The notes beneath the pieces are model-generated. The model saw only the letters and a list, made by a program, of their open reading frames with translations. It made no database searches and was not told the DNA's origin. Positions 57,919 to 64,000 of a DNA stretch of 64,000 nt are shown here, one piece after another. The stretch's first letter is position 1. The number at the start of each line of letters is the position of its first letter. Made by a program: the position numbers and the translations under genes. Source of the DNA: SIG459 sp045631645 (GTDB lineage: Bacteria > Bacillota > Clostridia > Oscillospirales > Oscillospiraceae). The stretch is taken from positions 37,793-101,792 of the forward strand of contig JAZQVC010000049.1 of the NCBI GenBank assembly GCA_045631645.1, given 5' to 3'.

Positions 57919-58743
57919 TTAAACCATCTTGTCAAATGCAGGCAGCCAGCTTACCAGAATATCCACCATAACCGCAGTCCAGAAGGTGCTGTCAAAACGG
58001 TCAAGCATGCCGCCGTGGCCGGGAAGGATTCTTCCGTAGTCCTTCACTCCGTAAAGGCGCTTGATTGCGGAAAAGCTTAGGTCACCCAGCTGGCAGGCAG
58101 CAGAGCCGAAGATGCCATAGATGACCAGCATATAGAAGTTAACATTGAAGTCCAAAGCCTTCAGTATAAAGCCATAGGCAATCATGGAAGCTATGGTGAC
58201 GGCAAGACCGCCGATTGCGCCTTCAATGGTCTTCTTGGGGGAAAGGAGGGGGCAAAGCTTATGCTTGCCAAAGAAAATTCCCACAAAGTAAGCTCCTGAG
58301 TCGCTCAGGAATGCAACGATGAAAGGAAGCAGAGCATAGACAACACCATGGGGACGCTGAGCAAGCTTAACAAGGCTTGTGAGCATCAAGGGCATAACCG
58401 CGCCCGCAAGAACGCAGAGAGCAACGGTTTCAAGTTTGAGACCCTTTTCATGGGAAACGGAGTGCATCAGTTCGCAAAGCATTGCGGCAAAAAGCAGGAA
58501 CACCATAACAGTGAACACCGCGCCCGCGTCATAAATTGTGGATAAAAAGGGCATCAGGCCGGCGCTGGCAGTGCTTATCCAAAGCATACGGGGCGTTACT
58601 CCACCCACGCAGCGCAAAAGCTCCCACGCGGACATTCCGGCAATAATTCCAACGAGTATGCCGTATGCCCAGACGGGGGCGAAAAATATAACTGCCAGAA
58701 GCAGGGGCACTCCTACGACTGCCACAAGAATTCTTGTCTTCAA
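57919..58743 (-). CDS. cdsA: Phosphatidate cytidylyltransferase
   Basis: Makes CDP-diacylglycerol from phosphatidate and CTP at the membrane. 274 residues and about eight hydrophobic helices. Signature region near the C-terminus: SDSGAYFVGIFFGKHKLCP, SPKKTIEGAIGG and GDLSFSAIKRLYGVKDYGRILPGHGGMLDRFDS. It follows a small unknown gene after uppS. Confidence 0.96.
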   Translation of the reverse strand: MKTRILVAVVGVPLLLAVIFFAPVWAYGILVGIIAGMSAWELLRCVGGVTPRMLWISTASAGLMPFLSTIYDAGAVFTVMVFLLFAAMLCELMHSVSHEKGLKLETVALCVLAGAVMPLMLTSLVKLAQRPHGVVYALLPFIVAFLSDSGAYFVGIFFGKHKLCPLLSPKKTIEGAIGGLAVTIASMIAYGFILKALDFNVNFYMLVIYGIFGSAACQLGDLSFSAIKRLYGVKDYGRILPGHGGMLDRFDSTFWTAVMVDILVSWLPAFDKMV

Positions 58744-58769
58744 TGCGTTTCTTCCTTTCCGGAATCAAT

Positions 58770-59339
58770 TTATCTTCTTATAAGCATGCAATACTGCTTG
58801 CCTATGTCAACATTATCAAAATAACTTTGGAAAACATCGCTTTCGCAAAAGCGGCAAATATCCTCCGCATTTATATCGGCAATGGATTTTTCCTCCCTTT
58901 TAACAAGAGGGGGATATTCCTCCTCGCCGTTTCCGCCCATCCAGGTATGCCAAAGTTCCACTTCTTCTGCCTTTTCAAGATGACGGCGGATATAATCCAG
59001 AAGCATCTCCGCTCTGGGAAGGTTGCAGCGGTTCCATTCCACCGCTGCAAGGTAAGACTTCTTGCTTTGGAGGTCGTCGCCCGTATCTATGGGCCAGATA
59101 TCGAAATTATCGTCGGGATCCGGCAGCTCAAAAATGCCGTTTGCGATGTCTATTATAGGTTCAATATCGCTCCAAAGCACAGTGTTGGGCTCATCTCTGT
59201 CCAGTTCAAAGTCCATAAGCATGCTCTGGGGCACATCAACACCCGCTTCAAGAGCCTCATTAACGGAGTACATTTTCAAATGGGGGTTGGGCAGCACCTC
59301 AAGGGGGCTATCCGACGCAAGAGCCACAAGAAAGCTCAT
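58770..59339 (-). CDS. Hypothetical protein in the pyrH-polC operon
   Basis: A 189-residue soluble, acidic protein of unknown function. The start overlaps the uppS stop by one base (TAATG), so it is in the operon and translated by coupling. No known fold is recognised. It begins MSFLVALASDSPLEVLPNPH, then LKMYSVNEALEAGVDVP. A central DPDDNFDIWPIDTGDDL and a C-terminal ICRFCESDVFQSYFDN are the most distinctive parts. There is no signal peptide or membrane helix. It sits between uppS and cdsA, where most Firmicutes have nothing, so it may be lineage-specific. Confidence 0.75.
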   Translation of the reverse strand: MSFLVALASDSPLEVLPNPHLKMYSVNEALEAGVDVPQSMLMDFELDRDEPNTVLWSDIEPIIDIANGIFELPDPDDNFDIWPIDTGDDLQSKKSYLAAVEWNRCNLPRAEMLLDYIRRHLEKAEEVELWHTWMGGNGEEEYPPLVKREEKSIADINAEDICRFCESDVFQSYFDNVDIGKQYCMLIRR

Positions 59340-60073
59340 TACACTCCTCCGTATCTGCGCTCGCGGCGCTGGAACTCGGCAATTGCACGGTTTATCTCTT
59401 TCTTGTCGAAGTCGGGCCAAAGAGTTTCGGTGAAATAAAGCTCGGAATAGGCAGACTGCCACATGAGGAAGTTGCTCAGGCGGTATTCTCCGCCGGGGCG
59501 AATGAGCAGGTCGGGGTCGGGTATACCTGCGGAGAAAAGATAATCGGATACCCCTGCCTCGTCTATATTGTTCTCTCTGCCTTCTGCCACCTCGGAGGCA
59601 TAACGATGCATGGCACGGACCAACTCGTCCCTGCCGCCATAGTTAAGGCATATATTCACCTGACAGCCTTCAAAACGCTTGCTAATTTCCTCGGTGTTGG
59701 CTATAAGCTCGCGAAGACGGGGGCTGAGCACGCTCACATCCCCGAAAAACTTCATCTTTACCTTGTCTCGCTCCATTTTTTCAATGGCTTCAAGGAGGTA
59801 TTTTTCCAGCAGGCGCATTATTGCGTCCACTTCCTCCTGAGGTCTTTTCCAGTTTTCCGTGGAAAAGGCATAGACGGTGAGATAATCAAGGCCTATATCC
59901 TTGCAGTAGGTTGCAATCTTTCGGAAAGTCTCCGCACCCACAGCGTGACCTGCGGTTCGGGGCATACGGCGCTTTTTTGCCCAGCGGCCGTTGCCATCCA
60001 TAATAATGGCAATATGGCGGGGGAGATTGCCGAAATCAATCTCCTCCGCCTTCTTGTTGAAATTAAATTTCAT
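59339..60073 (-). CDS. uppS: Isoprenyl transferase (undecaprenyl diphosphate synthase)
   Basis: Cis-prenyltransferase that extends farnesyl diphosphate to undecaprenyl diphosphate for cell-wall lipid carrier. 244 residues. Motifs: IAIIMDGNGRWAKKR, GHAVGAETFRKI, YLTVYAFSTENWKRP, LNYGGRDELVRA and PDPDLLIRPGGEYRLSNFL, SELYFTETLWPDF. The ATG at 60073 overlaps the frr stop (TAATG). Confidence 0.97.
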   Translation of the reverse strand: MKFNFNKKAEEIDFGNLPRHIAIIMDGNGRWAKKRRMPRTAGHAVGAETFRKIATYCKDIGLDYLTVYAFSTENWKRPQEEVDAIMRLLEKYLLEAIEKMERDKVKMKFFGDVSVLSPRLRELIANTEEISKRFEGCQVNICLNYGGRDELVRAMHRYASEVAEGRENNIDEAGVSDYLFSAGIPDPDLLIRPGGEYRLSNFLMWQSAYSELYFTETLWPDFDKKEINRAIAEFQRRERRYGGV

Positions 60074-60624
60074 TATATCTCGGTGAGTTCCTTTTCCTTC
60101 TTTGCGCAAAGGCCTTCAATCTTCTTGATATAATCATCGGTCTGCTTCTGGAGACCCTTTTCAAGATCCTTGCAATCGTCCTCGGTGATCTCGGAAGCCT
60201 TCTGCATCTTCTTGAACTTATCCATAGCGTCGCGGCGAATGTTGCGGATAGCAACCTTTGCATCTTCGCCATACTTCTTAACCTGCTTTGCCAGCTCCTT
60301 GCGGCGCTCCTCGGTGAGCTGGGGGAAAACAAGGCGGATAACGCGACCGTCATTCTGGGGGTTGATGCCCAGGTCGGAAGCGAGAATTGCCTTTTCAAAG
60401 CCCTTCAGGACACCGGTGTCCCAGGGCTGAATTGCCAGAGTGCGGGGGTCGGGGGTGGAAATGGTGGCAAGCTGCTGAATGGGGGTAACGGTGCCATAAT
60501 ACTCAACGGTGATCTTGTCGAGAACTGCAGCGTTTGCGCGGCCTGCGCGGACAGAGTTGAAGCTTTCAACCAGCACGGAGCAGGTTTTTTCCATTCTGTC
60601 GGTAAACTCTTTGTATTCGGACAT
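60073..60624 (-). CDS. frr: Ribosome recycling factor
   Basis: Splits post-termination ribosomes with EF-G. 183 residues. Conserved: SFNSVRAGRANAAVLDKITVEYYG, TPIQQLATISTPDPRTLAIQPWD, KAILASDLGINPQNDGRVIRLVFP and KVAIRNIRRDAMDKFKK. It lies between pyrH and uppS in standard order. Confidence 0.98.
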   Translation of the reverse strand: MSEYKEFTDRMEKTCSVLVESFNSVRAGRANAAVLDKITVEYYGTVTPIQQLATISTPDPRTLAIQPWDTGVLKGFEKAILASDLGINPQNDGRVIRLVFPQLTEERRKELAKQVKKYGEDAKVAIRNIRRDAMDKFKKMQKASEITEDDCKDLEKGLQKQTDDYIKKIEGLCAKKEKELTEI

Positions 60625-60647
60625 TTTGTCTTCCTCCTATATTGTGA

Positions 60648-61367
60648 TCAGTTAACTTTAGTTCCAATATCCTCGCCAAGAACGACGCGGATGATATTTT
60701 CGGGATCCTTCAGCGCGAAAACGATAACGGGAATCTTGTTATCCATGCTGAGGCTGGTTGCGGTGGAGTCCATAACAGCCAGATGCTGAGCCAGAACCTC
60801 GTCATAGCTGATATGGTCATACTTGACTGCGTTGGGATCAAGCTTGGGGTCGGCGGAATATACGCCGTCAATGTTCTTTGCAAGCAAAATGGCATCTGCA
60901 CCGATTTCTGCAGCGCGGAGCACCGCAGCGGTGTCGGTGGAGAAATAGGGGTTGCCGGTGCCGCAGCCGAAGATAACGACCTTGCCCTTGCCAAGATGGC
61001 TGTCAGCCTTCAGGCGGATATAGGGCTCGGCAATCTGAGCCATGGTGATAGCGGTCTGAACGCGGACGGGAACACCAATCTGCTCGAAAACATCGCTGAG
61101 AGCCAGCGCATTCATGGCAGTTGCCAGCATACCCATGTGGTCAGCGCGGGTGCGCTCCATCTTTCCGCCGCCGTCCTTGGCGCCGCGCCAGAAGTTGCCG
61201 CCGCCGACAACGATGCCGACTTCAACGCCCATCTCGGTGCATTTTTTTACAGCCTCGCATACGCTTTTGATAACGCCGAAATCAAGGCCGGTCTTCTTTT
61301 CTCCCGCAAGAGCTTCGCCGCTTACTTTCAGCAGCACTCTCTTATATACAGGTTTGGCTTCGCTCAT
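60648..61367 (-). CDS. pyrH: UMP kinase
   Basis: Phosphorylates UMP to UDP. 239 residues, the amino-acid kinase fold. Motifs: RVLLKVSGEALAG, GIVVGGGNFWRGA, GMLATAMNALALSD, FGCGTGNPYFSTDTAA, LAKNIDGVYSADP. The ATG at 61367 (MSEAKPVYK) follows AAAGGAGAGG, and a frame 26 codons earlier is upstream untranslated region. First gene of the operon here; rpsB-tsf are not upstream. Confidence 0.97.
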   Translation of the reverse strand: MSEAKPVYKRVLLKVSGEALAGEKKTGLDFGVIKSVCEAVKKCTEMGVEVGIVVGGGNFWRGAKDGGGKMERTRADHMGMLATAMNALALSDVFEQIGVPVRVQTAITMAQIAEPYIRLKADSHLGKGKVVIFGCGTGNPYFSTDTAAVLRAAEIGADAILLAKNIDGVYSADPKLDPNAVKYDHISYDEVLAQHLAVMDSTATSLSMDNKIPVIVFALKDPENIIRVVLGEDIGTKVN

Positions 61368-61407
61368 TAAAACCTCTCCTTTTACATTTATTAATATATC
61401 ACGGGAT

Positions 61408-61436
61408 ATTTTAACACGATACACTCCATTTGACAA
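61408..61436 (-). promoter_or_regulatory. Promoter of the pyrH-polC operon
   Basis: Minus strand TTGTCA (61436-61431), 17-base spacer, TAAAAT (61413-61408), then a leader with AAAGGAGAGG before pyrH. Confidence 0.72.
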
Positions 61437-61483
61437 TATAGGCAAATGTAAAAATTTCTAATCAGAAATTTCTCTGTGCGGTT

Positions 61484-61516
61484 TTGACTTACTTTTCATC
61501 TGCCCACTGTTAGAAT
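61484..61516 (+). promoter_or_regulatory. spoIIG-type promoter with 21-base spacer
   Basis: TTGACT (61484-61489), 21-base spacer, TAGAAT (61511-61516). The B. subtilis spoIIG promoter likewise has an over-long (22-base) spacer and needs Spo0A~P. Only 7 bases separate the -10 from the spoIIGA ATG. Confidence 0.6.
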
Positions 61517-61523
61517 CTCTTCC

Positions 61524-62348
61524 ATGAGAATTATCTATGCAGACAGCGTCCTTGCGCTGAATTTTGTTATCGACTATCTTCTCCTGCTATCCACAGGCAA
61601 GATATGCTCTCTGCCCCTGAAGCGGTGGAGGATGGCACTCGCCGCTTTGTTTGGCGGTGTATATGCTGTGCTCTCCCTCCGTTTTCCCGATTTTTTTGCC
61701 CTTGCTTCCTGCAAAATCTTTTCTGGAATGGTGCTTTGCATTATTGCTTTTGCCCCCTCAGGCAGTTTTATCCGAACGGCGGCAGTTTTCTTCGCCGTTT
61801 CCGCCGCCTTCGGCGGCGCAGTTTATGCCGCACTCAGCCTTGGAGGCGTAAGCCCCTCCGCCGGCTTTGTTCTTCCCATTTCCCTGCGCACCCTCGTCCT
61901 CTCCTTCGCGCTATGCTATGCCCTGCTTAGCGCCGTTTTTCGCGGCGCGGCAAAGCGGACGCGAAAGGAGCTTGGAAACATCGAAATTTTTCTTCGTGGA
62001 AAATCCGTTTCCCTCCCTGGGCTTCGGGATACGGGCAACGAACTGCGCGACAGCAAAGGCGCTCCCGTGGTAATAGCGGAATGGGAGGCTTTCTCCCCCC
62101 TTCTCCCCGAACTTCCCTCTTGTCAATCCCTTGATCCACCCACGCTGCTCCTTGCAATAGACCCTCTTGAGGGCATGAAAGGGCGCTGCGCCCTTTTGCC
62201 CTGCCTCACCGCAACCGCCCCCAATGCTCTTTTGCCCTGCATACGCCCCGATGGGATAATTATAAACGGCAAAAAAGCCCCTCATTGCCTTATCGCCCTT
62301 ATAGGCGGCCCACTGAGCCGCGACGGAAGCTACAAAGCTCTTTATTAA
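61524..62348 (+). CDS. spoIIGA: Sigma-E processing peptidase SpoIIGA
   Basis: Membrane aspartic protease that cleaves pro-sigma-E in the mother cell. 274 residues. Five hydrophobic helices occupy the first 140 residues (YADSVLALNFVIDYLLLLSTG at the start). The C-terminal protease part has LRDTGNEL (catalytic Asp-Thr-Gly, residues 169-171) and later IIINGKKAPHCLIALIGG. No Shine-Dalgarno sequence precedes the ATG, but the N-terminus fits the family. sigE follows 15 bases later. Expression is expected early after asymmetric division. Confidence 0.93.
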   Translation: MRIIYADSVLALNFVIDYLLLLSTGKICSLPLKRWRMALAALFGGVYAVLSLRFPDFFALASCKIFSGMVLCIIAFAPSGSFIRTAAVFFAVSAAFGGAVYAALSLGGVSPSAGFVLPISLRTLVLSFALCYALLSAVFRGAAKRTRKELGNIEIFLRGKSVSLPGLRDTGNELRDSKGAPVVIAEWEAFSPLLPELPSCQSLDPPTLLLAIDPLEGMKGRCALLPCLTATAPNALLPCIRPDGIIINGKKAPHCLIALIGGPLSRDGSYKALY

Positions 62349-62363
62349 ACGGAGGTTAAATAA

Positions 62364-63098
62364 ATGAACATCAAAAGCTATATTCGTCTTATGACACTGG
62401 CAGAGCGCTTTCGCCTTAAAGCAAGCCGCTTTGGCATTTTAATCCCCGATTCTCTTCACTACATAGGAGGCAGCGACAACCTCCCTCCCCCGCTTCCACC
62501 CGAAAAAGAGCTGCTGGCCATTGACGCTCTTTGCGCAGGCGACGAGAGCGCAAAAACCATTCTCATAGAGCATAATCTCCGCCTTGTTGTATACATAGCG
62601 CGTAGGTTTGAAAACACGGGAGTTGGACTTGAGGATCTTATCAGCATTGGCACAATCGGCCTTATAAAAGCCATAAGCTCCTTTCGCTCCGACAAAAACA
62701 TCAAGCTTGCAACCTACGCCAGCCGCTGCATAGAAAACGAAATACTGATGCATCTGCGAAAAATTTCCGCAATGCGCAGTGAACTCAGCTTCGACGAGCC
62801 TCTCAACACCGATTGGGACGGCAACGAGCTTTTATTAAGCGATGTTCTCGGCACAGACTGCGACGAGGTTTCGCGCCCCATTGAGGAGGATGCGGAAAGA
62901 CGCATTTTGATGGAGGCGGTGGACAGACTTGGCGAAAGGGAAAGGCGCATAATCTCCCTCCGTTTCGGTCTTCGCGGCGAGGAGGAATACACTCAAAAGG
63001 AGGTTGCGGATAAGCTTGGCATATCCCAAAGCTACATCTCCCGCCTTGAAAAGCGCATTATTTCCCGTCTTAGAAGAGAAATGAGCAGAATGATCTGA
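62364..63098 (+). CDS. sigE: RNA polymerase sporulation sigma factor SigE
   Basis: Mother-cell sigma factor, made as an inactive pro-protein. 244 residues. The pro-sequence runs to about residue 30 with the IGGSDNLPPPLPPEKE region beyond it. Region 2 has LIEHNLRLVVYIARRFENTG, EDLISIGTIGLIKAISSF and KLATYASRCIENEIL. Then SFDEPLNTDWDGNELLLSDVLG. Region 4 is RRIISLRFGLRGEEEYTQKEVADKLGISQSYISRLEKR. The ribosome site GGAGG lies 7 bases upstream. It is co-transcribed with spoIIGA. Confidence 0.97.
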   Translation: MNIKSYIRLMTLAERFRLKASRFGILIPDSLHYIGGSDNLPPPLPPEKELLAIDALCAGDESAKTILIEHNLRLVVYIARRFENTGVGLEDLISIGTIGLIKAISSFRSDKNIKLATYASRCIENEILMHLRKISAMRSELSFDEPLNTDWDGNELLLSDVLGTDCDEVSRPIEEDAERRILMEAVDRLGERERRIISLRFGLRGEEEYTQKEVADKLGISQSYISRLEKRIISRLRREMSRMI

Positions 63099-63114
63099 TA
63101 TTCTCCGTTTTTCG

Positions 63115-63143
63115 TTGACTTTTTCTCCCTCAACTGATATTAT
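63115..63143 (+). promoter_or_regulatory. Promoter of the AbrB-type gene
   Basis: TTGACT (63115-63120), 17-base spacer, TATTAT (63138-63143), 16 bases after the sigE stop. Confidence 0.7.
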
Positions 63144-63214
63144 TCTGTCATCAATTTAACCAAATCAATTTGCGCGCTACCTATTGTGTAAGCGCAGCTC
63201 GGGAGTGAAGGAAA

Positions 63215-63460
63215 ATGAAATCCACCGGTATCATACGCAAACTTGATGAACTCGGCAGAATCGTTCTCCCCATAGAAATCAGAAGAACCTTTGCTTTGGC
63301 AGAAAAGGATGCTGTTGAAATTTTTGTGGAAGGCGACAGCATCATCCTCAGAAAGCACCAGCCCAACTGCATTATCTGCGGCGATGACAAGAACCTCATT
63401 GAATACAAAGGAAAGCTTGTCTGCAAAAACTGCACCAAAAGTCTTAATAAGAAAATATAA
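63215..63460 (+). CDS. AbrB family transcriptional regulator
   Basis: An 81-residue swapped-hairpin DNA-binding protein. N-terminal MKSTGIIRKLDELGRIVLPIEIRRTF is the AbrB/SpoVT looped-hinge helix motif. The C-terminus holds CIICGDDKNLIEYKGKLVCKNC, a Cys-rich extension as in Clostridium AbrB proteins. AbrB controls transition-state genes and is repressed by Spo0A~P in Bacillus. Here it follows sigE in the place where sigG usually stands. It has its own promoter. Confidence 0.93.
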   Translation: MKSTGIIRKLDELGRIVLPIEIRRTFALAEKDAVEIFVEGDSIILRKHQPNCIICGDDKNLIEYKGKLVCKNCTKSLNKKI

Positions 63461-63499
63461 AAAACAGCTCACCCGATTGGGTGATGCATCTGGTAAGCT

Positions 63500-63538
63500 A
63501 AAAGTAGACACTCACAAAAAGTGGGTGTCTACTTTTTA
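63500..63538 (+). terminator. Terminator of the AbrB-type gene
   Basis: Stem AAAGTAGACACTCAC / GTGGGTGTCTACTTT (one T-G wobble) and poly-T. Confidence 0.88.
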
Positions 63539-63837
63539 TATCTATTAACATAAAAAATGGAGTGAAATAAAAGAGAACAAAGAAGGTTACCAAACCACAC
63601 ATGTGATGTAAAGAAAAAACTGTCCTTGACGCCCATATCATCATTTTGATAAGGCTCGTCGGAAAAAGGTTTGTGAGAAAAGCACAGCGTTGTCTCCGGC
63701 ATCGGATTTTGGGTAGGCACGGGGCGGAGTATTCGCACGTGTTGTTGTGGGTTTGTCGTCCATTATCTGAGATGAAATGGGCATATATTCCCCCGCCGTC
63801 TCATCATTTGCATTAAAACTTCTGTTATCTAAAAGTC
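63539..63837. other. Region with no intact gene
   Basis: I see no intact gene on either strand. On the minus strand, frame-shifted pieces (such as a segment starting MDDKPTTTR) may be decayed downstream parts of the P-loop gene that ends at 63838. Confidence 0.35.
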
Positions 63838-63999
63838 TTACATAACAGCGTTCGGAAAGAGTTCCTGATAAAGACGGGCATGGGTGGACTTTCCCGCACC
63901 GGGATGGCCGGAAAGCAGGTAAGCTTTTCCATCCACAACAACTGCGGAACAATGGAGATAAAATCCGCCGAAATTCAATAGCTGCCTATAAAACTGATA
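63838..63999 (-). pseudogene. HPr-kinase/PEPCK-like P-loop ATPase fragment, broken by stop codons
   Basis: The minus strand, entering from the window edge, reads QLLNFGGFYLHCSAVVVDGK, then AYLLSGHPGAGKSTHARLYQ and ELFPNAVM, followed by TAA. GHPGAGKST is a Walker A loop. LHCSAV...GKAYLLSGHPGAGKST is typical of HprK-like ATPases of unknown or peptide-modification function (ScmC-like). Intact members continue for another 100-150 residues with a VNDD metal site. Here the frame stops, and stops recur just downstream, so the gene looks truncated or decayed. The N-terminal part lies beyond the window. Confidence 0.6.
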
Positions 64000-64000
64000 G

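Noticed and set aside
63641..63952. 103-codon minus-strand ORF near the right edge
   Set aside because: It shares a strand with the P-loop fragment but in a different frame, covering the GAGKST region out of frame. It is better explained as a shadow or frameshifted remnant.

Overview
The window looks like a chromosome piece from an anaerobic, spore-forming member of the Firmicutes (Clostridia), most likely a gut Oscillospiraceae/Ruminococcaceae-type organism. The evidence is a PolC-type replicative polymerase, spoIIGA-sigE, a Spo0A-type regulator, a cysE T-box leader, GTP-dependent PEP carboxykinase and a potCD fusion. Promoters are of sigma-A type with consensus hexamers, ribosome binding sites are strong, and rho-independent terminators (often bidirectional) lie between most transcription units. 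Coding sequence is moderately GC-rich (impression by eye).

Layout. 0-1.4 kb: the 5' part of cysE (minus) with a T-box leader, divergent from dut. 1.4-9.3 kb: a two-subunit bis-MGD molybdoenzyme resembling pyrogallol-phloroglucinol transhydroxylase, a 26-codon membrane-peptide ORF, an Old-Yellow-Enzyme-type reductase and an FAD flavoprotein. 9.3-14.5 kb (minus): an RbsABC-type ABC importer with two permeases plus a NifX-like protein. 14.7-18.6 kb: an MBL-fold hydrolase, an iron-type alcohol dehydrogenase, a DUF169 protein and a short-chain dehydrogenase. 18.6-30.7 kb: a divergent molybdenum-hydroxylase locus. Its minus arm holds DUF364, XdhC, a histidine phosphatase, a MocA-like transferase, a methyltransferase and a radical SAM protein. 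Its plus arm holds a C-GCAxxG-C-C protein, an aldehyde-oxidoreductase-type enzyme, a flavin/Fe-S/CCG fusion protein, a small Cys-rich protein and an AMP-forming CoA ligase. This gene set matches the conserved but biochemically undefined DVU1551-DVU1559 neighbourhood of Desulfovibrio.

30.7-44.9 kb is mostly housekeeping: a zinc-ribbon protein, tRNA-Leu(CAG), pckG, rsmA, trmD (fused to an acetyltransferase domain), plsY, der, a DUF512 radical SAM protein, rpmF, yceD, two pseudouridine synthases, two surface lipoproteins, a PPOX protein and a 275-bp MITE-like element. 44.9-49.4 kb is a polyamine ABC operon with its XRE-cupin regulator. 49.6-50.4 kb is a Spo0A-type regulator with 0A-like boxes upstream. 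50.6-61.4 kb (minus) is the pyrH-frr-uppS-orf-cdsA-dxr-rseP-ispG-polC operon. 61.5-63.5 kb holds spoIIGA, sigE and an AbrB-type regulator. The last bases carry a decayed HPr-kinase-like P-loop gene.

How it fits together: the first 31 kb combine two unrelated molybdenum enzymes, cofactor-maturation genes, several redox enzymes, a CoA ligase and an importer. My inference is a catabolic island for a reduced-aromatic or other plant-derived substrate, in which the hydroxylase and ligase turn an aldehyde into an acyl-CoA. The substrate is not shown by the sequence. The right half is ordinary core genome.
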